Source: Hofstenia miamia
Lineage: Eukaryota; Xenacoelomorpha; Acoela
Reading direction: 5' to 3'
NCBI GenBank assembly: GCA_004352715.1
Contig: SCFE01000066.1
Location: 1,106,727 to 1,170,726, forward strand
DNA length: 64,000 nt
In this document: one piece after another, positions 23,827-35,599 of the stretch
How the letters are laid out: each line of letters begins with the position of its first letter
How positions within the stretch are numbered: the first letter of the stretch is position 1
Notes under the pieces: model-generated
Database searches by the model: none
What the model was told of the DNA's origin: nothing
Seen by the model: only the letters and a program-made list of their open reading frames with translations
Position numbers and translations under genes: made by a program

Positions 23827-24924
23827 ATTTAAATAATATTGGCCATTTTACAAAATGCGTTCACCATGGAGTTGATTTACTTCAAACACTTCTTCGAACA
23901 TGCTAAAAGCGATTTTCCTTAAGGTATTGAAACTTTAGCCAAGGTCTTTGAAAAATTAACTTCGTCTGAAATAATTACAGTTAGTTAACGGCGATGGGAA
24001 ATTTTCAAAGGACTCGTGTTTGCTGAGAACGTAAAATTATGCGAAATAAATTAGTGAGCCGATGCATTAAAGCGAACATCGCAATTTGATTGGCTATAGG
24101 CAATCTGCGAAAAATATATCATTTCCCTGCGACAATAACAAAAGGAAGTAAGCTATTTTCTTTCTCTTATTTATTTTTTTCATTACTAAAATTGCATTGC
24201 ATACAAATTTACACTCTTTGTCAAATAATACTTCTGTTGTTCAAATTGAATTCAGAAATTTACAAAATTCATGCTAAACTAAAAATTAAAACAGTTGAGA
24301 AATGCAAACATAACATTCCAACCAATAAGATATGCAATCGTTTTTTTAAGAGTGGAATTGAAAAAACGGTGTATTTCCTAAACAGATCCGATGTATCTTC
24401 TGAAGCCTCATAGAAAATTGGTATCAACCAGCAGTGATAAAAAATTATGTGGTTGAAATTATGTGAAACATATGTGTGAATTTTGCCCAAGCAAAACTGA
24501 AGTTAATTATGTATAATTTCCTATTTTTGTCATGGTAGTTTTAATACCAATTAATTAAAACTATTTATTTAAATCCAAAATTATATATTTTCTTAAGTCG
24601 ATTATCTTATGAAATCAATATAAATTCCATTTATCTCAATTATTTTTCTTAAAAATTTTATTACGAAACGCAAAATGCACACAATTGTATGGGTTTATAA
24701 CTTACAGAAGGCGAAATGCACTTTTTTAAGAAACCAAGTGTCTCAAATAATCACATCAATAAGTACGTTTGCATTATTTTCTCGGTAACATTCAGTCTAT
24801 ATTGGTTATTTATAAAAAGTTTAGTTAGTGTCTCTGAATCTTCAATCTTTGTAATTAATTCAATGACTTCATAGTTAACTTTGAATTGAACTATATAAAT
24901 TCTAAACTGCAAAGCTTATGAAAT

Positions 24925-25300
24925 GGGCCGGGCTCGGGCCTAAAAAAACCGGCCCAATTCCAACTCTTTATAACTTATGTAAAGGAAAAGCTTCAATGAT
25001 ATATTTTTTAAAAGTGGAATGAGCACGTATATTTTCATTAAGTGCTAAGAAATGTTAATTAATAAACAAAATTTTATAAAATCCATAATATCATTTACAG
25101 CCGCTTGAAATCTGTGAGAAAAATCCTATCCCAAAAGGTTTAACCTCAAACTTCCCGGGGATTTTGAAAAATTTTTATGCTCCTAGAAAAAAATTTAAAT
25201 GTTTATAGATCATAAACTATTACAGCTGTGCTCAATCTGAAGGCACCACGTGATACAAGAGTGTTGCTCTTTAATTTCCGGTCTTAATCGAACAAGCAAG
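24925..25300. repeat. dispersed repeat, copy 2, with GGCC-rich end
   Basis: Holds gggccgggctcgggcct, then ccaattccaactctttataa, then gctcaatctgaaggcaccac. It is collinear with 20,365-21,000 but shorter in the middle. This shows that the GGCC terminus and its right flank moved together. Confidence 0.5.
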
Positions 25301-26309
25301 TCTGACGTTGCGCAGGGCACGCCTAAATGAATTTGGGATATTTTGCACATATCAAGAAGCAGTCCAAGTTCCATTCTCATATCCTTATAAATACATGAAC
25401 AGAGAATTTCAATATTTTTCAAAAATTTGAAATTTTCGAATTAAAATAGTTAATAACATTGCATTAAAGCATGTTCTCCAATAGATCTGTGCATGCCTCA
25501 CGATTTTCAAATTGCAGATAAGCTTGGAGAAAATTTATAATTAATATGGGAAAACGGTTTTTCCATTTGAATGAACGTCAAGCGCTTTCAAGTTAAATGA
25601 TTCAAAATATCATATATTTGCTCTTCAAGATCATGTGTATATATCCAAGGGATATATGCCTAAATAGTATTTTGACATGGTAGAGTTTTTATCAGTCTAC
25701 ATGCAACATTAGAAGCACAAATTGGGAACAAAATACTTCAAAAATATTTGAGAATAGTTAGGTTTTAGAAATGTAATAACATAGCATAAATGTAAGTGCC
25801 CATTTCAACAAATCTATAGATTCCCCTGTCATGGAAGTATACATTATATAAAATATAGCTTAATTTTATCTAACTAATTGTATAAGGAAACGCATTGCTT
25901 TACACTGACAATATAAATATCGTGTATATTTTTAAGAGTAATTGAATGTGCAAAAAGCAATCCTCCAAACTTAGCAGCAATCCAAGTTAAATATTAAATT
26001 TTGATGGCATAAACAAATTCAGGTAAACCTGGAATAATAAAATAAGTTCAGAACACCTGGAAAACGTCGATTGTACTTGGTTGCCATGCGCTTTCTCCCA
26101 AACGCACATGCTATTTCGCTATTTCGGTTTTTGAACTAAGAATTCTGTTGCAATTGTAAATAGAACATGACCATGACTTTCTTAAAATAATTAAGTGAGC
26201 CATGATTCGACTAAATTACCTCATTTAACAAATTGATTTTGTTAAATTTCTAATGAAGCATTTATGTTCGTATGGAGATGATTTATGGCAATATATTTTC
26301 AACATTTAT

Positions 26310-26672
26310 TTACGTAACTTTAACAGAATATGATTGCACTTCTCTCATGGCCACAGTGGGCTGAACCTTCAATAAGTCACAATAGCTAATCATCCAGACT
26401 ATAATTTCCGCGTAAATTTTCTGTATACATGTATTTACAAATTTAATTTGAGGTATACATGTAGTTATGTTAAGCAAAAGATTTAGTGAGCACAAATACC
26501 CTAATTGAAATAATCCAAGAGATAAGTGGGTTGGACTTACCCTGCTCGTGCGGGATACGGCCGAACACGTTTCTCGTAGAGTGGGGACTGTGCTGGGCAA
26601 GTCTGAACTAAGCTGCCCGTTTCCACCATTGAATAGATTGTCCCAAGACTTAATCAGTCTTAAATCAGGCAT
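26310..26672 (-). CDS. candidate small gene, unknown product
   Basis: ATG at 26,672 opens a 120-codon frame with no stop. The first 44 codons are clearly richer in GC than the surroundings and end at a consensus donor (CAGG then gtaagt) at 26,540. A phase-0 acceptor (tacatgtatacag) further on would join to KIYAEIIVWMISYCDLLKVQ, ending in TAA at 26,310, with AATAAA right after. The protein begins MPDLRLIKSWDNLFNGGNGQ. Spliced length would be about 80 residues. I do not recognise it. Confidence 0.45.
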   Translation of the reverse strand: MPDLRLIKSWDNLFNGGNGQLSSDLPSTVPTLRETCSAVSRTSRVSPTHLSLGLFQLGYLCSLNLLLNITTCIPQIKFVNTCIQKIYAEIIVWMISYCDLLKVQPTVAMREVQSYSVKVT

Positions 26673-26794
26673 TTTTTGTTAAATGAGCGTGACATTTAGT
26701 CAATAAACAAATACATAAAGTTGTTATATTCACCGGAATAAAAATTTAAAAGTTCCTTACTGATTGGGTGCAATAACACCCCATGTAAAGTCTG

Positions 26795-26832
<38 letters not shown>

Positions 26833-27469
26833 TATATATTATATCTATTTGAAATATTAGAAAATACCATTCTTCTAACAAGTTAAATGAATTTAAAATC
26901 AATAAACTAAATATTATATATACCTCTAAAATTAACAGAAGTATGACTATCCGAAATACAAATCTGAACAACATAATTATCGTAATATGTTAGAAATTCC
27001 ATTAATCTATGCATTAATTCATTAAAATTCACATTATGACAGAATCACTATATTTTCTGTTTAATTGACCACTAGTGCAGAAAATATGAAAATATATATG
27101 CTTCTTATACAAACAATTTTTTTCTTTATTCGTTTCTTTCATTACTTGTCATAAATGTAGCTAGTGCTTTTGTAATGATAATTTAGAGTCAATTTAATAA
27201 TAATATTTATCATTACAGCCCTCTCAATTTCAATAACACACTTTTTTAGAACAAAAAAGAGCATATTCCAATTTCCTCAAATCTGAGAGTGTGTGCGTGC
27301 TTATAAATTATATATAACATAATTGAACAGTTCCCCAGGCAAAGTACTAGGGATGATTTTATTTACAAAGTCTTTGAACAACGTAATTGAATATGTACAT
27401 CATTGGGAATTATATGAATTTGCGGTTGATCCCTATATCTCAAAAATACTGATAATGATGAAATCAGGA

Positions 27470-27770
27470 CAATAAAAAATTTGCAAAATGTTATTAAACA
27501 ATTTTTATCTAATTTATATCCAATCAATTAAAAGCTAACATTCAAGAAACACAATTCTCTCTCAATTGTCAAACAAATAACAAACAAGGTCGAGTTAATA
27601 GCTAACAATATACCAATACAACAAAGAGATTCTATTACACATTTAGGTTTTGAAAGTGACAAGGAATTAAAATATTATAAATTTCTACTAAAGAAGATAT
27701 TAAACTTCTTTCAGAAGTTAGATATTTATGCCATCGAAGACATTTATTTCCAGATTTCCATGTAATTTAA
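27470..27770 (+). pseudogene. unclassified degenerate coding-like segment
   Basis: One plus-strand frame stays mostly open with protein-like content (NLQNVIKQFLSNLYPI, one stop, KHNSLSIVKQITNKVELIAN, then LGFESDKELKYYKFLLKKIL). No start, no splice signals and no family recognised. It may be a remnant of a transposon protein. Confidence 0.25.
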
Positions 27771-28929
27771 TTGATATTCATTTTTATTTATTCTAAATTT
27801 ACTCAAAAATATATCTCCAGTAATATCTTCTATGCTTGTTTTGATCGGACAAGCCTCTATTATTTGGAACTAATTAGATAATGAGATTGAATTATAGAAA
27901 ATATATGAAAAAAACTAAAAATGCCACAATTTCAAAAACACCATTGAAGACACATATATGTTAAATACATTAAGATGTTGGGAGAATATTCAACGATAAA
28001 TTTTTAATGAACCTAAAATTGAATCACTATTATAACAATGTGATGAATTGAACAAAGGTAAATACAAAGCTTAAGTATGAAATAGATGCGGTTTGGAAAA
28101 TGCACCTCGGGTGTTATTATGAAGTAATGCTGAATGAGCTTTTCAATTAAGCTTTTTAAATTCTTTAAATCCAAACTAGTTTGATAAGAAATTGCTGATT
28201 TAAAATTATATATATAGGGTATATATATATATATATATATTTATATATCATAATACTATATTTACATGTATGATTCATCTATTTACTATTGTGTTCAAAG
28301 CAGGCAGCCATCGCGTAGGTGTTTGTCAAGTAGTGACGCCCATCCGTAAAATATACGTGGATTTTATCATAAACAAGTCTATTTGTTATTGTACTATTGA
28401 GCAATTTATTAATGTTTCCAATTCTGTTTTTACACCTGTGGTTTCCTATTTACTTCTAGCAATAGAGATATGTAAATCTATGAAGAAAGTACACTCCTTG
28501 GTAGACTGCAATTAACATGGAAACAATGCCATTTCTATCAGAACCTGCCAATTGCATTTCAAAAATGGATTTATATATTGCATTTCCCTTCCTTTGTTTA
28601 TTTATTATATAATTTCTTTCAAAATAATGGTTTTTAACCGAATAAAATTAAATTTGAAAAGGTCATTGTTCCATGTCCTGAAAACCCACATCCTTACACT
28701 AATAGTTCTATGAAAAGCTATTTTAAGAACAATTGCAAAAGCAAATAAAGAATTTTATTTTTAATCAACATTTCCTTCAATAATAAGTTTTTTCTTTCAA
28801 AAACTTCAGCTTGTCCAAAGTTTAAAATTTAAGCATTTTAATCTAATGACTATACAAACTCCATGGAAATATGTGCCACCTTGTGCGATGACAAATTGGA
28901 GTGATGTAGTTAATGGCTCAAGATTAGCA

Positions 28930-29410
28930 CTCTCGATCTGGGGGTGAAATTGTCAGCAATTGATGGATTATTACAATAGGTAATTCTTGAGTAATTCCCT
29001 CTAACATCCGATTTAACTTCGTTTAGAAAAAGAACAAGATTCCTGTGAAACAGTCTGATTTTTAGGACAGGAACTCCAGTGAATTTCTTAAATCTTTGAA
29101 AGGTAACAATAACCCTGTCAATCTTAACTGGCTCTTTATTCTTCCAGCGGGTTGAATTAGCAGCTCCTTTACGTCTTCAACCATTACATACATTGTTTTT
29201 CGTTAGTGTTAGAATGGAATCGAATAAATCTCTTAGAATTTTGTAGACGCTTTCAATGATTTTGGATTCAGATTTTCTTGAAAGATTCGCTCAGCAAGCT
29301 CTAATCAGCTTCTGCTGCCCGTTCACAATATTCAAGAAGCGAAGTGGAATAAAGTCAAGCATGCAGTAAGAGAGGCCTTCATAAATCATCACCGTTAATC
29401 GCTGCCACTT
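28930..29410 (-). pseudogene. unclassified degenerate coding-like segment
   Basis: Minus-strand frame with few stops and protein-like composition, including VKWQRLTVMIYEGLSYCMLD and NSTRWKNKEPVKIDRVIVTF. GC content is higher than in the flanks. I do not recognise the family; a retroelement relic is possible. A run of nine C lies just outside it, at about 29,641. Confidence 0.25.
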
Positions 29411-29938
29411 TACCTAGATTCGGCATAGTAGAATGAACTTTATTCCAAATCTAACTAAAGTGAATATGTAACAGGATTCTTGGACCCGTTTGCATCTCTG
29501 ATTCTAACTTCGAACCGCAGTGGCTTTTTAAGATTCGTTTGAATAATTGAATTAGTTTAAGAAACATCCAAATTGCCTTGTTAATTCATACAAGGAATAA
29601 TACATTCAATTCATCCAAATGAGGAAAGCTACTATCCCCACCCCCCCCCTAAAATCAATTTTTCAAAAAAAATTCTCTTACTAATATTTTTAAACCGTAA
29701 AGCTCTTTTCAGATAGTTTATATCCGAGGTAATAAGTGCTACCTGCCCCTCCCTAACCCAAATTCGATTTGCCGTCACTGAATAATTTATGAATGTAATA
29801 CGCCTCCTTGCGTCTGTAAATCAATTGTTGAAATTTAAATTTATTTATTGAACATTAATGTATTTAAAATATAACCGTGCATTTATTGAACTTTTATTAG
29901 TACATGTATAATTTTAAAATGAGTTATTAACTATTTAC

Positions 29939-30208
29939 CTGACACCTGTGCACACTAAATTCGTTAGATATTTCTGCACCTATGCGAGTACCCGCCAAAA
30001 TCAAACAAATAAGAAGATCAGTTATTGCTTGTTGTGCAACCAAGAAAAATCGCATGTTACACAATGTTTGTTCAAATGCAACTTTTGTAAGCACCCATAA
30101 ATTTCCAGTCACCCCGAAAAGCAATGCTGCGCTACATATGATTATAATTAAGCCAGACATTGCCAAATGGAGGTTGTCGATGCATGGAGAAGCGCACGTT
30201 ATATTCAT
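29939..30208 (-). CDS. rhodopsin-like (class A) GPCR exon: TM1, TM2 and start of TM3
   Basis: ATG at 30,208 lies four bases inside an acceptor (tcttttag), so an untranslated first exon is likely. The 90-residue frame has an N-glycosylation site (NIT) and a TM1 with the classic GN pair (LLFGVTGNLWVL). A TM2 with Asp in ITDLLICLIL follows, then HRCQ, where the TM3 cysteine is expected. It ends at a phase-0 donor (gtaaat) at 29,938. The remaining TM segments were not found within reach on this strand, so the next intron is long or the gene is broken. The ligand cannot be inferred. Confidence 0.65.
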
Positions 30209-30229
30209 TCCTAAAAGACATTAAATTAT

Positions 30230-33189
30230 AGCGAATCATATTTTGATATTTAATATAATTTACTGAGCAACAATCCATGAATTCTATTACAATACCACAA
30301 TTAATTTATTTAATCTTAGGCTATTGTGATCTAAGTCAATTGATAGTGGATAACATGCAGTTTTTGACAGCCTAAATTGTTCGATTGCTCTAAGCACTAT
30401 GTTTCGTTTGAGAGCAAAAGCAGTTATATCAGTTCAGTTGAAAGACATTTCTATTAGGCTAGGAATAAATCAAAATTTAAAAATTTATTAAACATAAAAT
30501 TAATGGGGGGTTAAATTTATTTTTACTTGCAAATTTTTGATATATTCCAAAGGAACATACCAGTATTTAATAATGCTAAACTGATTAAAAGTGCAATGTA
30601 ATTGAAAACTATTTTTCCGAAAGACAAAATGTGTGCGCAATATAATAACAGATCCCTTAAATGCTTTAATGTAACAAATAAAATTGGTAATAAATTCTGA
30701 GTGGAAAGAACGACAACTAATATCTATAATCTAATGCAATCACAATAACCCTTGCATAAAACAATAATTATGGAAAATGCTATTTCTTGTCAAAACTATA
30801 AAAAATTAAAGCCATTCATCAAAGATTTTTGTGGTTACCAGTATAAATTTTAGAGCAACTAAAGAGTCAAAGGAATTTGCATTCTTGAGAATGCACTTAC
30901 CAAAAAACAACAGTGCGCATATGCACCTCTAGCATATATTGATATTCTATCCTATAGTAAACAATCGTTATTTGTCAACATGCATTTAAGTTCTGTTTCT
31001 GACATATGTGGTCCTAATAAAAAGGTATGCTTATACATGCATATGCATTATTTTTTCGCCATACCTAATGACGAAAGTTTGACTGTATAGTATTTGTGAA
31101 AAAATGATTATAAGAAGGACTAATGAAATCCTTATTCGATGGTGTTAACAAAGTATAGTTGGCTTTGGTCATCCTGCAAAATGGACTAAAAAATTGTTCA
31201 ACAAAGTTTCTAACAGTCTATAAAATGCTAATTTTAGCATTAACTTCCTCATTCTAAATTAACCTAAAAACTTTTTAGTGTTACTAGTGTTTTGACTATG
31301 TTTAGAACTATGAAAAAGAAACTTTATGTTCTTGTATTTATTTACACATATATATATATATGGTGCTTAATATTATTTAGTAGTAATTTTCAATTTTTCC
31401 TTACTATTTAGAGAGCGGTTGGTATGAAAAAAGCAGTTTTATATTGAAGCATATATTTATAAGTCTAGGTATTGTAAATAATTCATACGTTTTATATCAA
31501 ATGAAGAAATTATTTAGTAAATCTCTTAAAATACATCATTTAAAGACGCTATAAATTTAGCCAAGTGTTAATTCTAAGAATCCTGCAATTCAAAATAGAA
31601 AAAAACATGAAAAAACGTTAAAGTTGAGATTTTTTACATTGTTGACTGATATTTTTTAAAACAAAGCATTCTATAGATATAAGTAAATATATATATTCAA
31701 ATATATGTAATAAATTCATAACTAAAAGCATATATGCACAATAAATGCCTTACTGCTCTGGAAGACGTAATTGTAGAGTTTAAATATCTTTCATTAGACT
31801 GCTATTCTTCTGCACATACGAATTTTCATTGGTTTGTAATTGAATCAATTGATGTTTTGTCATCCAATCAATAATAGCATTTATTTTACGCAAGCTTTTA
31901 TTTAGACTAACTTTATAAATACCATTTCACAACACAGACAATAATTATTATCAAATATGGAATACATTTCCAATCAAGTGCATAAACACATTCTGTTATT
32001 TATTATTCCTTGGTCTCAAAATGTTCTAAAAATATACTTTGCGGTTAACATAAGTTTAATATTTGTTAATATTTTTTTCTTAAGAAATAATTGGCACCAG
32101 TAGTATTGTTGAGAATTTTGATTTATTTAGGTACATGCAAGTACTGAAATATTTAAAATTCAAAGGCCTGTTATTAAATTCTTCAGTCTTGCAGTTGTTT
32201 TTGATAAATGCCTCATTTTGTCCTATGATCATCTCATAGCCTTCCAAGCCATGAAACCTCTGCTGAATTAATAACAACCAGAAGAAGGAGAAACTAATCG
32301 TTTCCTACTGCTTGAGAATAATTTGAGTTCATGTCATGTTTTTTTTATTTAAAAGGATATGACCTCATGTTTAATTAACAAGCTTCATCTTTAAAAACAT
32401 TGAAAAACCCTATAAGAATACAATAAAATGCAAAGTATATTTAGTGAAGCTAAGACAAATAATTTGAAGCCCAAATAGTTTTTATAATGATCAAATTTAT
32501 TCAATAGCCTTGAAGTACTTCCTAAGTATAATGTATTTCAGTCTTATAGTGCCTATTTTAGACTGGTTCAATGTCCGGAGGTCTTGCATTCTTGATATCG
32601 ATGGTACTGTTTTGTTTCATGCATGGGCGCATATTCAAGTCTGAATGGTGGGTATGGATTGCTGCTTCACTAATGCCGTTATTAGGCAAGTCATTACATT
32701 GAACACGTTTACATTCTAAATTGAATATTTAGGGTTTTCTCTAGGGTTTATTCTTGCTTCAATTATGTGCTTGTCTTGGAAACAATGCAGAACTGTCGGT
32801 TTTGAAACTGGTTGTCAGAATTTTTCAATTTGTTTTTCTGTTATTTCTACATCTTTCACGACAACCCAGGTACTTTTGAAGTATTCAAAACTATGTATAA
32901 TTTGTGGTTTCCATGGTTTTAATTGGTTTCATTTAAACTAATATTTTTTGGAAAGCAGACCTTTTGCGCAATTAATGAGAAAATTCCATATCATTCATAT
33001 TGTTTCAAGATAATCATTAGCGTATCTTACGCAAATTAACTGTGCTGTTATTTCCTTACAACCTAATTTATTTCATTGTTGATAAACTAACAAATTTGAT
33101 TGATTCAAATTTCTCAAGACATTAGAAACTGTATAAAAGTCATACTACTCTAGAACAAAGGTGAAAATTGACCTGACTTGCCTTTTGCA
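30230..33189. other. gene-poor AT-rich DNA
   Basis: No convincing exon, RNA gene or element recognised. A slightly more GC-rich stretch at 32,570-32,900 has no open frame worth naming. Short TA tracts occur (for example 31,350). Confidence 0.4.
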
Positions 33190-33289
33190 CAGGCTCGTAT
33201 TTAGGGGTGGTCCAGATCCCCCAAAATCGGGAGATATCTCAAGGGATTCCATATCTCTAAATCTAATAAACAATATGTGTAGAGGGTGA

Positions 33290-33545
33290 ATGCAAGGGCG
33301 TATCCATGAAAGGACTTGTCCCTGTCCCCCTATTTTCTCAAAAAAAAACACAAATCTCTTGAGCTGTTCCCCTTATCCAAGAAGGTGTTCTACCTTCAAA
33401 ATTGAATAAACTTCTTCACTTTTTAAAAAATAACCGAATAGATCCTTGCCTATGAAATATAAACTAAAATCATTGAAAACAATAAATTCCTGCCTATGAG
33501 CTATCCAACCCCTAGATGTTTGTAGATGGTCACGTCCCTGGGTGA
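33290..33545. repeat. dispersed repeat, relative of 43,485-43,690
   Basis: The landmarks cctattttctcaaaaa, cttcactttttaaaaa, cctagatgtttgtag and cacgtccctggg line up in order with ctacttttctcaaaaa, cctcactttttaaaaa, ccagatgtttctag and cacgtcactg at the second site. The ends (gggcgtatccatg, cacgtccctggg) look like those of GC-tipped MITEs found in many animal genomes. Boundaries are approximate. Confidence 0.5.
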
Positions 33546-34487
33546 ATGTTGATCTATGAAATACAGCCTGCCACTAAAGCCGAGAAAAATGACACTAAAA
33601 TTTATGCTTTTCTGTTTGCCACAACTTTACTCTTACTCTTATATTAAACAAAATTGAAAATATAATCTAACTACAATCGCAATCTAAAAAAAGGTTAGAT
33701 TTTTGTTGCACACGTCATCATGTTGAATTTATTCCAAAAATCGAATTATGAACCATATTTTTGAAATACATTGAAATAGCCCGGGCTCTAGCCTAGCCGT
33801 ATAATTGCGGCTCTCAGCTCGGGAAAATAATTGTTAGAAGATTTATTAGAATAAATCATGATTTTGTTGTTTTTTTTTAAAAATTTATATTATATACAAA
33901 ACATATAATTCAAGAATATATGTATAGTGGTTACATTTTAACCACAAACCAGATGTTAATGACATCAAGGATATCTAGAATAATAGGACCCCGGATCAAT
34001 ACAATAGTGTAAAAATTTGTATGGGCATAATTTAATACTTTAATATTTCACGGCAGAGCTATAAAAATCAACATAAGCATTTTCGTAAATGTAGTTGTGC
34101 ATCGACGTTTATTCATTTACATGCATTTATATATAATATTTACTAAGGTAAATGTAATATATAGTCAAAATTTAATCCAATGCACTCAATTGACTAGAAA
34201 ATTTAAGGAAAAGAGCATTTTTAATGTTTAATTTATAGTCGTTTATTTTTTGTAACGGTCGATAAAAGATGAAAAATATGCTAATGTAACTATGGAATGA
34301 ATTTCAATGTTTAGAATAATAGCTTCTTTTGATGATATAAAACTTGAAAAGATATCATTGTTAAGACTCTTTAAATTACTTGAAAAATGTTTATTAAGTA
34401 CAGTAATGTAGCTATTGCTCTAAAGATTTAAATCCTTAAATTCAGAATGCTTCATATATATAAATATACAGTTAGTTTAATATTTAG

Positions 34488-34652
34488 GTAGCAGACATGT
34501 TACTTCTGCCTTTGATGTTCTGTTTATTTATGTTTATTGAAGGATGGTTACTTGCAGTAGTCTATTATGTGATGAAGAGTTTTAAGAGATGCACTGATGC
34601 AGATGAATATTCTGATGACTATGAATCCACCTCTGATGTATCAAAAACTTGA
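34488..34652 (+). CDS. candidate terminal exon or small membrane protein
   Basis: An acceptor (tttaatatttag) precedes it. The ATG at 34,497 opens 51 codons: one hydrophobic helix (MLLLPLMFCLFMFIEGWLLA then VVYYVM), a basic stop-transfer patch (KSFKRC), and an acidic Ser-rich tail (DADEYSDDYESTSD). The frame is also open from the splice site, so it may be only the end of a larger membrane protein. Polyadenylation signal AATAAA lies about 60 bases after the stop (near 34,712). Family unknown. Confidence 0.45.
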   Translation, partial: VADMLLLPLMFCLFMFIEGWLLAVVYYVMKSFKRCTDADEYSDDYESTSDVSKT

Positions 34653-35599
34653 AAATCGCTTTGCATGCTTGTGCGCTTAATACTTTTTTGTTCTTTCTAA
34701 GAAAAAATTAATAAATACCAAATTTCGCATTTCATCAATCACTATATTTAATAATTCGAAACTTTAATTCTTCAATCTGATCATTTAAATTGGTATAAAA
34801 CGTTTTGCCTGAATGTCTTTCAAACACCACTTTTCAAAGTTTTTGAATTTTACCTTATACATGTTTTTGGAAAATATTTCTGGCTGAAAGTATAAAATAA
34901 TTTTTCTTGTACATATACAGTTTCTATGTAGAAATTGCAGAAATAATTTTATATTAGCTAAAAATTGAAATTCCAGTAGAAATATTGGTTATTTTCTGAT
35001 CATTATGTATCATGTTTCTTCCTAATTTTTTCATGTTTTTTTAATATCTGCATTGAATTCTTTAAAAAACTTAAGCGTTCACAACTCAGGAACCAATAAA
35101 GTCTCCAGAATTTGAAAACATCACGAGATAGACATTGCACACGGCACACTCTAAAGAGCTTAAACGAAAGTGATTTTAGCTGAGGTTAGTGGTAGCTCTC
35201 AATAGCTTTAGACCTGATATGTTTCTAAAAAATCGGAATTTTCTTTGAAAAATTTAATTCCTTCAAGTACTTTCCGCACAACAATATTTTTTAACATAAA
35301 TGTTCGCAATAGCATTCAACAATTAATGCGTCAATATTCCAAGTTTTCCCTATTTCATTATCGGCTTGAAATAATTGTTTAAAAAATGGGGACAAATCGC
35401 TTTGTATCATTAAATTTCTGCTGGCTGTTTACTATTAACAACCCAGTATTTTTAATCACAATTTGAACTTATAATTGTATTAAAGTTGTTTTATGATAAC
35501 AGTTGCTTAAGTATTTTTTTCGTCTATTTAATTAGTGATTATTAATTATCATACTAGGTTTTGATTGCTTACATTTAAAAGAAGAAATTTTGCATTCTT

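Noticed and set aside
26530-26560. Sequence like the 5' end of U1 snRNA (acttaccctg) on the plus strand
   Set aside because: It is simply the complement of a splice donor on the minus strand; no U1-like stems or Sm site follow.
28270-28515. 81-codon frame with NSVFTPVVSYLL, faintly like a GPCR TM7
   Set aside because: The spacing is off, there is no good acceptor, and the match is too weak.
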